Source: an uncultured Oscillospiraceae bacterium
GTDB lineage: Bacteria; Bacillota; Clostridia; Oscillospirales; Oscillospiraceae
Direction: 5' to 3'
Length of the DNA: 43,970 nucleotides
NCBI GenBank assembly: GCA_910588975.1
Contig: CAJUSE010000013.1
Coordinates: forward strand, 1 to 43,970
The notes beneath the pieces are model-generated. The model searched no databases, was not told the origin of the DNA, and worked only from the letters and a program-made list of their open reading frames with translations. How positions within the stretch are numbered: the first letter of the stretch is position 1; every line of letters starts with the position of its first letter. Positions 1 to 7,800 of this stretch are shown here, in pieces. The translations under genes were made by a program, and so were the position numbers.

Positions 1-1752
1 CCAGTAGCTTCGTGGGAGGCACTCTCCCTTTGTGCAATTACACTTTTGGCCCTGGTGGCACTATTTGTGCAACATCGTGGAGAATATAAAGCACTGAAAA
101 TTATGCTTGGAGTGAGTGTTGCAATATATGTACTGCCGTTCGGCGGGAGGCTCATGAATGGATTTTCCTATGCCAGTCAACGATGGACATTTGGCTTGGT
201 ACTATTATTATCCTACATTGTGGTAGAAATGTTGCCAACGCTGTTAACTGCAAATCGAAAACAGCAGTTTTACTATCTATGTGTACTGCTGTGTTATGGT
301 TGTATTACATTCAGTAGCCCTAAGACCAGAACTGTATTTTATACGGTTGGAGTCGCAATGTTAGCGGTTACTTTAATTGTTTTGCTGATGTTTCATGGCA
401 CACAAATTAGCTCTGCCATAGCATGTATTGCGTTAGTGGTAGGCAATGTTAGCATTTATGGAATGTTTAGCTATGCAGCAGACTTGGGAAACTACAGTGG
501 TGAGTTTGCCGCTTATGGCGAAGAGACAAACCGGCTTTTAACGGCAATTGAGAGAGATGCAGAGCCATATTTGAATTTGCAAAATGGAAGATTTGATAGT
601 TCATCGTTCAACTACAACCTTGCTCCAGTGTGGGGAGTTCCATCGACAAATATGTATTGGAGTATTATTTGTGGAGATATTCCAGAGTTTTGGGAAAAAA
701 CTGAAAATATTAGACTAAGAGATAACAGCCACGCAATTAATGGCACAAACAGTCGAACTTATATGTCAACTTTATTGTCTACGAAATACTTTTTAGAAAA
801 AAAGGATAGAGCGCAGTATGTACCATATGGCTATGAGTTGATTGATGAGGGAAAAGGCAGATACTCAGTATATGAAAACTCCTATCAATTGCCCTGGGGA
901 TATACATTTGATAGCTATGTTCCAAAATCTATCGTAGAAGGGATGAGTGGTGTAGAGTTAGAAGAGTTAATGATGCAGTCTATCATTTTGGAAGAAGATG
1001 TTCCCCATGTTTCAGTAGGTACACCTATTACAAACATCGAATCTTTACCCTACAAAATTAAAAGTTTTGATAACGGGAAATGGGAGAATGGACATTTAGA
1101 GATCAGTAAGGATAATGCGAAATTGATTTTGGAGTTTCAGGCATTAGAGGGTGTGGAGCTTTATCTGAGATTACAAGGTTTCGATATTAATGGCTCGGGG
1201 CAAACACGATTTAGTGTATCAGCGAAATGTGAAGATGTTAAAGAGAATCTATCAATTACATCTAATGCATATTCGTGGTATTTTGGACGGAAAGATTATC
1301 TTGTTAATTTCGGGTACAGCGAAAATGATAGGACCACCTGTACAATTGTCTTCCCAAAGAAGGGAACATATAATTTGAAGGGTATTCAGGTTTTTGCATT
1401 ACCTATGGATGGTTATTCTAATCAAGTTGAGCAGCTTAGAAAAGAACCGTTGGAGAATATTGTATGGGAAACCAACAGATTTTCTGGTACGGTGGATTTA
1501 TCTAAAAATAAAATCCTTTGCGTAAGCATTCCTTACAGCAGGGGATGGACAGTGACCGTGGATGGACAGAAAGTAGAAATATTAAAGGGCAATTATATGT
1601 TTATGGCGTTACCATTGATGGCTGGGCACCACGACATTGAATTTACATACTGTACACCCGGGTTAAAAATCGGAGTTAGTTTTTCTGCGCTCTCCTTTTT
1701 AGGCGTTGTGGTATTTTCTAAAAAATACAAGCGGCGAGAAGCGGAAGTGTGA
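1..1752 (+). CDS. YfhO-family integral membrane protein, 5' end cut by window
   Basis: The frame is open from base 1, so this is the C-terminal part of a longer protein; the TTG at 46 is probably internal. The visible part begins with several hydrophobic segments, including the stretch GFSYASQRWTF that resembles the conserved loop of YfhO proteins. A long extracellular region of about 400 residues with beta-rich character follows, then one last membrane helix and a basic tail (KKYKRREAEV). In Bacillus, YfhO is a GT-C-like protein needed with CsbB to put GlcNAc on lipoteichoic acid. Here a CsbB-like gene lies 0.9 kb downstream on the same strand, which supports a surface-glycosylation role by inference. 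Base composition is clearly AT-richer than the rest of the window. Family assignment is good, substrate unknown. Confidence 0.75.
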   Translation, partial: PVASWEALSLCAITLLALVALFVQHRGEYKALKIMLGVSVAIYVLPFGGRLMNGFSYASQRWTFGLVLLLSYIVVEMLPTLLTANRKQQFYYLCVLLCYGCITFSSPKTRTVFYTVGVAMLAVTLIVLLMFHGTQISSAIACIALVVGNVSIYGMFSYAADLGNYSGEFAAYGEETNRLLTAIERDAEPYLNLQNGRFDSSSFNYNLAPVWGVPSTNMYWSIICGDIPEFWEKTENIRLRDNSHAINGTNSRTYMSTLLSTKYFLEKKDRAQYVPYGYELIDEGKGRYSVYENSYQLPWGYTFDSYVPKSIVEGMSGVELEELMMQSIILEEDVPHVSVGTPITNIESLPYKIKSFDNGKWENGHLEISKDNAKLILEFQALEGVELYLRLQGFDINGSGQTRFSVSAKCEDVKENLSITSNAYSWYFGRKDYLVNFGYSENDRTTCTIVFPKKGTYNLKGIQVFALPMDGYSNQVEQLRKEPLENIVWETNRFSGTVDLSKNKILCVSIPYSRGWTVTVDGQKVEILKGNYMFMALPLMAGHHDIEFTYCTPGLKIGVSFSALSFLGVVVFSKKYKRREAEV

Positions 1753-1760
1753 GGTGAAAG

Positions 1761-2642
1761 ATGCAAAACATAGATGATATAGAATATCATGCCGATGATT
1801 ATGGTTTGTTTTCCGCACAAAGCCAGGAGATTTTAGATTGCCAGCGAGCCGGGAAATTAAATGCAGTAAGTGTCATGTCCAACAGTCCTTATTTGGCAGA
1901 TTCTATGGAAGCATTCAGGCCATATCGCAGCAAAATTAAAATAGCTGTCCACTTGAATTTCCTGGAAGGCTACAGTTTATGTGAAGCGAAGGCGGTTAGC
2001 TACTTAGTTGATGAGCAAGGTATCTTTAACATTTCCTTTGGGAAGCTTTTATTGGCGGGTTTTTCATTCAAACGAAAAGAGTATTGTCGGCAGTTGTGCA
2101 AAGAGATCAGTGCGCAGATCCATGTTGTACAGAAATATTTGGGGCATGGTGAGTCGCTGCGTATTGATGGTCATGCTCATTGGCATATGCTGCCCATTGT
2201 GTTTGATAGCTTGATGCAAGTACTTCAGGAAGAACAGATTACAGTGGAATATATTCGCTTCCCGGATGAGAATTTATCCGTTTATTTGCAGAACCGCAGG
2301 AAAATATCAGGGGTTAAGGCGATCAATATAGTAAAAGTTATGGTTTTAAAAGTATTAGCAGCAAGGAATCGAAGGAAATATAGAGGCTATCTTGGTGCTT
2401 TGGAAAAGAGACTATTTTTAGGCGTAGTACTATCCGGAAATATGACCTTGCAAAATGTGAAGGCAGTCCTTCCGGATGCAATTCGTAAAGCCAGAGAAAA
2501 GGGCTGGGGGATAGAACTTTTGGCTCACCCCGGAGGAGTATATTCTCCTGAAGATATTGCTCAACTGACACATCCGGATGATATAAGCTTTTTAACAAGA
2601 AATGACAGGAAAAAGGAAAAAGAAATGTTCTGTAAGATTTAA
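1761..2642 (+). CDS. ChbG/HpnK (YdjC) family carbohydrate deacetylase
   Basis: A 293-residue protein of normal length for the YdjC family, which removes acetyl groups from N-acetylated sugars using a bound divalent metal. Visible signatures are HADDYG near the N terminus (D12, D13), the segment DGHAHWHMLP with H138, H140 and H142, and LLAHPGG near the C terminus. Together these match the family's metal and catalytic residues. It starts 9 bases after the YfhO-like gene, behind the ribosome site GAGGTGA, so the two are cotranscribed. No signal peptide is seen, so it probably acts in the cytosol, for instance on a lipid-linked or nucleotide-linked sugar before export; that role is inferred. It shares the AT-rich composition of its upstream neighbour. 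Confidence 0.85.
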   Translation: MQNIDDIEYHADDYGLFSAQSQEILDCQRAGKLNAVSVMSNSPYLADSMEAFRPYRSKIKIAVHLNFLEGYSLCEAKAVSYLVDEQGIFNISFGKLLLAGFSFKRKEYCRQLCKEISAQIHVVQKYLGHGESLRIDGHAHWHMLPIVFDSLMQVLQEEQITVEYIRFPDENLSVYLQNRRKISGVKAINIVKVMVLKVLAARNRRKYRGYLGALEKRLFLGVVLSGNMTLQNVKAVLPDAIRKAREKGWGIELLAHPGGVYSPEDIAQLTHPDDISFLTRNDRKKEKEMFCKI

Positions 2643-2674
2643 GCAACGACAGAAAAGAAAGAGACGAGAGCATT

Positions 2675-3640
2675 ATGAGTATGGTTTCAATCATTGTCCC
2701 CTGTTATAACGAAAAGGAGGCACTTCCGTATTTCTTCCCCGAAATACGGAAGGTGGCAAACATACTATTTGCCACCAAAGGGCTTTCGTTTGAGTTCCTC
2801 TTTGTCAATGACGGCTCTCGGGATGGGACCTTGGAACTGCTGCGGGAATTTGCGGCAGAGGATGATAGGGTCCGATACATATCCTTTTCCCGCAATTTCG
2901 GAAAAGAGGCGGCCATGTATGCCGGCTTTCAGCATGCCAAGGGCGATTATGTAGTGTTGATGGACGCCGACCTTCAGCATCCCCCCGCCATGCTGGAGGA
3001 AATGTATCTTGCCGTCAAAGAGGAGGGCTATGACATTGCAGCGGCCCGGCGGGTATCCCGGAAGGGGGAGCCGCCCATTCGTTCTTTCTTTGCCCGGTGC
3101 TTCTACCGGCTGATCAACAAGATATCCAAGGCGGAGTTTGAGGATGGGGCCTCAGATTTTCGCATGTTTTCCCGGCAGGCAGTAGAGGCTATTTTGGAGC
3201 TGGGGGAGGTCAACCGCTTTTCCAAGGGCATTTTTGGATGGGTGGGATTCAACACTAAGTGGATCCCTTATGAGAATGTAGAGCGGGTGGCAGGGGAGAC
3301 AAACTGGTCTTTTTGGAAGCTGTTTCTCTATTCGCTGGACGGTATCATTGCCTTCTCCACAGCACCTTTGGCTATTGCCTCGGTTGTGGGAATACTGTTT
3401 TGCGTGGTAGCGTTTATCTGGATGATAGCTATCATTGTAAAGACTTTGGTATGGGGTGACCCGGTGGCGGGATACCCCACCTTGGCCTGTTTGCTGTTGC
3501 TGATTGGCGGGTCTATTCAGTTGTCTTTGGGAATTCTTGGCCAGTATTTGGCCAAGACATATTTAGAGACCAAGCACCGGCCGATTTATATTATTGGAGA
3601 GACGGACGAGATGCAAAAACAGGAAAGAAGCGCCCTGTAA
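2675..3640 (+). CDS. Family 2 glycosyltransferase, CsbB/GtrB-like, polyprenyl-phosphate type
   Basis: 321 residues with a GT-A domain at about 4-225 followed by two membrane helices (about 228-258 and 265-292), the arrangement of polyprenyl-phosphate glycosyltransferases such as GtrB and CsbB. Motifs seen are IIVPCYNEKEALP, the NDGSRDGT loop and DADLQHPP with the DxD-type metal site. Such enzymes load glucose, GlcNAc or mannose onto undecaprenyl phosphate on the inner face of the membrane; a flippase and a GT-C enzyme then decorate a surface polymer. The upstream YfhO-like gene is a plausible GT-C partner. Composition is intermediate between the AT-rich start of the window and the rest. Two perfect inverted repeats lie inside its first 35 codons (see separate entry). 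Confidence 0.88.
   Translation: MSMVSIIVPCYNEKEALPYFFPEIRKVANILFATKGLSFEFLFVNDGSRDGTLELLREFAAEDDRVRYISFSRNFGKEAAMYAGFQHAKGDYVVLMDADLQHPPAMLEEMYLAVKEEGYDIAAARRVSRKGEPPIRSFFARCFYRLINKISKAEFEDGASDFRMFSRQAVEAILELGEVNRFSKGIFGWVGFNTKWIPYENVERVAGETNWSFWKLFLYSLDGIIAFSTAPLAIASVVGILFCVVAFIWMIAIIVKTLVWGDPVAGYPTLACLLLLIGGSIQLSLGILGQYLAKTYLETKHRPIYIIGETDEMQKQERSAL
2723..2776 (+). repeat. Two back-to-back perfect hairpins inside the glycosyltransferase gene
   Basis: Bases 2723-2734 (CTTCCGTATTTC) pair perfectly with 2741-2752 around a 6-base loop. Bases 2752-2760 (GGTGGCAAA) pair perfectly with 2768-2776 around a 7-base loop. The two stems share base 2752. They lie at codons 17-34 of the reading frame. 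Perfect 12-bp and 9-bp stems side by side in coding sequence are unexpected by chance. Function is unknown; a translational or transcriptional attenuator is one possibility. Confidence 0.8.
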
Positions 3641-3805
3641 GTGGAGAAAAATGGTGCGAAACAGCCTTTTCAGCGATTGGCTCAGTCGATGAACGCCTTT
3701 TTCATATTTTATTACCAAATCATACCTGAGGCCAAGGGAGAATAGGGAAAAGCAACCTGCGGATACTATGGGATGTCACAAGAAAGACCGCAGGAGGAGA
3801 GAGAT

Positions 3806-4348
3806 ATGAAAGCCACAGGCATTGTAAGGCGCATTGACGACCTGGGGCGGGTGGTCATTCCCAAGGAGATCCGCCGCACCATGCGTATCCGGGAAGGCGA
3901 CCCGCTGGAGATCTACACTGACAAGGACGGAGAGGTCATCTTCAAGAAGTACTCCCTTATGGGTGGGCTCAGCGACTTCGCCGTGCAGATGTGCGAAACG
4001 CTCAACAAGACCACCGGCCGCATCTGCGTCATCACCGACCGGGACGCCGTCATCGCCGTCGCCGGCGCACCCCGCCGGGACCTGATGGACAAGCCCATCG
4101 GGGAGGCCCTGGAGAGCATTTTGGAGGGCCGCCGGCTCTACCAGCACCAGACGGGGGAGAGCCCCATCCCCATCTCCGACGACGCCGGCAAGTACGGCGT
4201 GGTCTGCGCCGCTCCCATCCTGGCTGAGGGGGACGTACTGGGCTGTGTCCTCTTTGCCGGAGAGGGCGACCAGCTGCAGAGCGGGGAGACCGAGTACAAG
4301 CTGCTCCAGACCATGTCCGGCTTTTTGGGCCGCCACATGGAGGGGTAA
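3806..4348 (+). CDS. spoVT: Stage V sporulation protein T, AbrB-type regulator with GAF domain
   Basis: 180 residues. The N-terminal swapped-hairpin AbrB domain (MKATGIVRRIDDLGRVVIPK, then EIRRTMRIREGDPLEIY) is nearly the textbook SpoVT sequence, followed by a GAF-like domain at about 55-178. SpoVT is a forespore-expressed, tetrameric DNA-binding protein that tunes sigma-G dependent genes and spore resistance. The ATG at 3806 was chosen because AGGAGGAGA lies just upstream at 3792 and it gives the conserved N terminus; an earlier in-frame ATG at 3773 would add 11 unconserved residues. In the 165 bases upstream I could not confidently place a sigma-G promoter. A strong terminator follows. The gene stands alone between unrelated neighbours. 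Confidence 0.95.
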   Translation: MKATGIVRRIDDLGRVVIPKEIRRTMRIREGDPLEIYTDKDGEVIFKKYSLMGGLSDFAVQMCETLNKTTGRICVITDRDAVIAVAGAPRRDLMDKPIGEALESILEGRRLYQHQTGESPIPISDDAGKYGVVCAAPILAEGDVLGCVLFAGEGDQLQSGETEYKLLQTMSGFLGRHMEG

Positions 4349-4353
4349 AAAAC

Positions 4354-4391
4354 CACGCCGGACAGGATTTCTGTCCGGCGTGTGTTTTTTA
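4354..4391 (+). terminator. Intrinsic terminator of spoVT, probably bidirectional
   Basis: Perfect 12-bp stem (4354-4365 with 4371-4382, arm CACGCCGGACAG) and a GATTT loop, followed by TGTTTTTTAT on the plus strand. The preceding AAAAAA gives a U-tract on the minus strand too, so it could also serve the small minus-strand gene that ends at 4389. Confidence 0.9.
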
Positions 4392-4472
4392 TAAAGCCCA
4401 CTGCAGCAGCAAAATCAGCAGAATGTTGACGGCAAAGACCGCCGCCAGGGCGCCCCAGGGACGCTTGGTCAT
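4389..4472 (-). CDS. Possible 27-residue single-span membrane peptide
   Basis: A tiny frame reading MTKRPWGALAAVFAVNILLI and ending LLLQWAL: a basic N terminus followed by one hydrophobic segment long enough to cross the membrane. The start at 4472 is preferred over the ATG at 4478 because GGGGGGAG lies 6 bases upstream of it. The stop lies in the U-tract side of the spoVT terminator, which would end this convergent transcript. There is no homology that I recognise. The hydrophobic pattern plus the ribosome site are the only support, and chance is a real alternative. Confidence 0.35.
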   Translation of the reverse strand: MTKRPWGALAAVFAVNILLILLLQWAL

Positions 4473-4581
4473 GGACATCTCCCCCCATGGGGACAGTCTA
4501 CGCAGCCTTTGGAGGCGGTATGCTGGTATATTTTTTCCCTCCGTGGCCCATACTGGAAAAAAGAAAAAGGAGGGAGACGCC

Positions 4582-4848
4582 GTGATCAAGGGCATCAACC
4601 GGCGGGTCATCGTGGTCAAGTCCCCGGACCGCCGTTTTTTCGAGGAGGCCATCTTCATCGTCCGGGATGGCATCGTGGGTCAGAATGGGGTCACCGCTGA
4701 GCAGGTGGTGGAGGAGGCCCGGCGGGTGGCCGATGGCTTCGGGAGAAAGAGAAGGGGCAGCTGGCGAAAGCGTTTGCCCGCCCTGGGCTATGTGGCCCTG
4801 GGGGCGTTGCTGGCCACGGCGGCGTGGTGGGTGGGCGTCCTGCTGTAA
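4582..4848 (+). CDS. Small protein with C-terminal membrane anchor, unknown function
   Basis: 88 residues starting at GTG 4582 behind the strong ribosome site AAGGAGGGAG. The N-terminal 50 residues are soluble (IKGINRRVIVVKSPDRRFFE, then EAIFIVRDG), followed by a basic stretch GRKRRGSWRKR and one hydrophobic helix (LGYVALGALLATAAWWVGVLL region). This suggests a cytoplasmic domain anchored by its C terminus. The longer frame beginning at 4423 overlaps the upstream intergenic region and lacks a ribosome site. I do not recognise a named family, although short proteins of this design recur in Clostridia by my recollection. It is followed immediately by a terminator, so it is a single-gene unit or the end of one. 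Confidence 0.65.
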   Translation: MIKGINRRVIVVKSPDRRFFEEAIFIVRDGIVGQNGVTAEQVVEEARRVADGFGRKRRGSWRKRLPALGYVALGALLATAAWWVGVLL

Positions 4849-4881
4849 AAAACGGAGAGGGCTTCGCCCTCTCCGTTTTGG
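4849..4881 (+). terminator. Bidirectional terminator between convergent genes
   Basis: An 11-bp perfect stem (4851-4861 with 4867-4877, arm AACGGAGAGGG) with a CTTCG loop. It sits between the end of the small plus-strand gene and the end of the minus-strand BlaR1-like gene. A-runs lie on the left and T-runs on the right, so it can end transcription from both sides. Confidence 0.85.
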
Positions 4882-4892
4882 TATCTGTTCTT

Positions 4893-7800
4893 TTAGCCTG
4901 TGCCCACGCCGGAGCAGTACCAGTATCCGTCCTTCAGGTACATGGCCCCCCGGCGGGAATAGGTATAGGCCCCCTGGGGAGCCTCAGGGTCCGGGCCCTC
5001 GTAAGGCATGGTGTTGCCCGCCATAAAACGGTTCATTTCATTGCTGTCCGCCGGGACAAAGATGGTGTCGTAGGTGAAGGCAAAGTGGGGATAGTCCAGG
5101 ATGCCCGCCGGGAACCAGCTCTCGGGCATATCCTCCAGGGTGCCCACCCCGGCCAGCTTCATAAAGGAGCAGCGGGCGGGGTTGCCCGGGGTGAGACGGA
5201 GGGCAGTGCCCTCGTACTGCTCGGCCCAGTCCCGGACGATGTCCAGGGGGCCCTGGCCCTGATCGGGGATGGCGATGTCGCCTGTCAGGGCGGCCCGTTC
5301 GGCCTCCATGAACCACTCCCGCATAAAGGGATAAATGCGGCCATTTTCATAAAATGCGTCGTTGGAGGAAAGCCCCACAAACTCGGCCTTGTACCAAAGC
5401 CCGCCTTGGTTGCTCTCCTTGATCAGCACCAGGTCACTGCCCTCCCAAAGACGGATATAGTAGTCCCAGCTTGGGTCGGTGATGGTGAGAGAGGTACCTG
5501 TGGGCTCACCGGGAAAGCTCTCCACATAGCTCCAGTGGTACTGCTCCGGGTCGGTAAACATTTGCTGGTAGTAGCGGCTGTTGCCCTCATCGGGGGAGAC
5601 GGTATAGGGAACCACATCCCCTTGGGCGGGGGTGAGCATCAGGATGACCTGGTCATCGCTGAGGTCCATGATGTAGGATAGCTTCCGGGCGGCGTCCAGG
5701 GCGGCAAAGGTGGTGTTGCCGATGTCAAAATCCAGCTCGGCCAGCTTCTTTTCCAGATACTGCCCATAGGCCCAGGACTCGAGACTCATGTCGTTTATCA
5801 TATCGTGCCAGAGGTAGGTCAGGCTGCCGTCCGCTTTCCGCTGGAAGAAAAGGTAGTCACAGCCCGGATAGCCGGGGGAGACCCAGCCGTCCTCGGTGAC
5901 GTATCTCCCCCCGGCCTGGACCACCTTCTCCGGGGTTTGGGTGTGCAGCTCGTAGTTGAAGGTCCAGGTCTCCACGGTGACATCTCCCACCAAGGTGCGG
6001 TGGGGACCGGAGAAGGACTCGATGCGCCAGTCGTCCCAGGTGACCGGGTCGCCCCAGGCGTATTGCTCCCCCTCGGGCTCGGGGACGGTTGGGGTCTGGG
6101 AGGCCTCGTAGACCTGCCGGGCATAATCCTTGACCTGCTCCACCACCTCGGTGGGCACATCCTGGTCAGTGCCCGATATCACATGGTCCACAGTGGGCTG
6201 CTCCTGGGGCTTGTAGACCAGGAGATTTTCCCCGTCAAAGTAGGCCGTCCGTATGGCCCAAAGGGTGTCCTTGGTATGGGCTCGGCCATCGTAATATTTT
6301 CCGTAGATGCTCCAGCAGGAGTCGTCCCAATAGGGGAGCTCCGGGAAGGCCGCCTCCAACAGCTCATAGGGGTCGGCGTGGTAGAGCAGGCCGTCAGACA
6401 GGAAGAAGAAGTCGCTTCGGTCATTGACCAGCTCGTCTGTGCCGTCTCCGTCCAGATCAAGCTGGTAACAGCCACCCTGGGTGTAGCTGTCCACCCGAAG
6501 AAGCAGGGTGAGCACGCCGTCATCGGTGAAGTGGTAGTAATCCCGGGTGGGCAGGTCGGCATCAGATATATAGTCCACATAGAAGCCGTTGCGGCCGAAG
6601 AGCCCGGAGAAGGTGTTCATACTGCCGTAGGCCTCGTCCTCCACCGTGAGGAACACATCCAGGGTGCCGTCCTCCTGGCGGACTGCTGCCCGGACAAGAC
6701 CGTCGGGCATGAGGGCGGCAGACACGGAATGACCGTCAATGTTCCAGTTGGACCGGTTGTTGGGCCAGGTCAGGTCAAAGCCCTCGCCAGAGCGGTGCTC
6801 CACCGCCACCGTGGGGGCTACATAGGCCCCGTTTTCGGTGAGGGAGATGGTAGCTACCGGCTCCCAGTCGGGCAAGGGGGTGGGGATGGCGGGTTGGGTA
6901 CAAATCTGGTTGGAGCGGAAGTGGTAGTCGCCGCTGTCCTGGCGTTCCAGGGTCACGCAGCACCAGCGGTCGCCGTCAAAATAGCCGTGGTGATAGAGCT
7001 TGTAGGTGTTCCCCTCCCGGGTGCCGCAGGTGAAGGACAGCGGCCCGCAGTAGTTGGTGTCCCCGTGCATCCAGTAGTAGGCGTCAAATTCGGGGGAGTA
7101 GGTGAACTGCTCCAGACCCTCCTTGTTGGTCTCGTCCAGGGTGAGGCCGGTGTATTCCTGCAGCCGCTCGTCCATCCAGTCGGCGGTGAGCTTATAGGCG
7201 GGGCAGGGCAGGTCGTCCCAGCTGTCATAGCCAAAGACGGTTTTGAGCTCATAGTCGGTGATGTCAGCGCTTTCCAGATAGAACAGCTGATAGAGGTCGA
7301 TATCCTCGGCACGGTCGTAGAGGATGGCGGGGTTGGCAAACTGGTTGCGGATGTTGTAGGTATAGTCGTAGGGGCTCTCCCCACTGGCATTGAAGAATTC
7401 CTCATTAAACCATTGCAGCTCCTCCCCGGTGAGGGAGTAGAGGGCGGTGTCCTCCGGGGTGGGAATGAGGTCGGAGTCGGGGGCCCGGGCGGCCAGGTTG
7501 GAGACGAACCAGTAGCTTCCGTCCTCCTGCTCTTCCAGGGTCACGGCGTACCAGTCCTGGCTCTCGGGGTCCAGCTGGTAGGAGAGGGTGACCCGATTCT
7601 CCGAGCGGGTGCCGGCAGTGAGGGTGACATTGCCGGGGTAGTTGCGGGCGTGGAACTCATAGCGCCAGTAGTAGGCATCGTGGTCAGGAGAATAGGTGTA
7701 GCTGTCCATTCCCACCCGGTTGGTATCCTGTATGGCAAGACCGAGGTTAGCCATGAGAAATGCGTCCAGCTCCTGCGTGGTGATCTTCAGGGAGATGATG

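Noticed and set aside
3641..3805. Possible sigma-G promoter before spoVT
   Set aside because: CATACCT resembles a -10 element but no -35 element was found at the right spacing.
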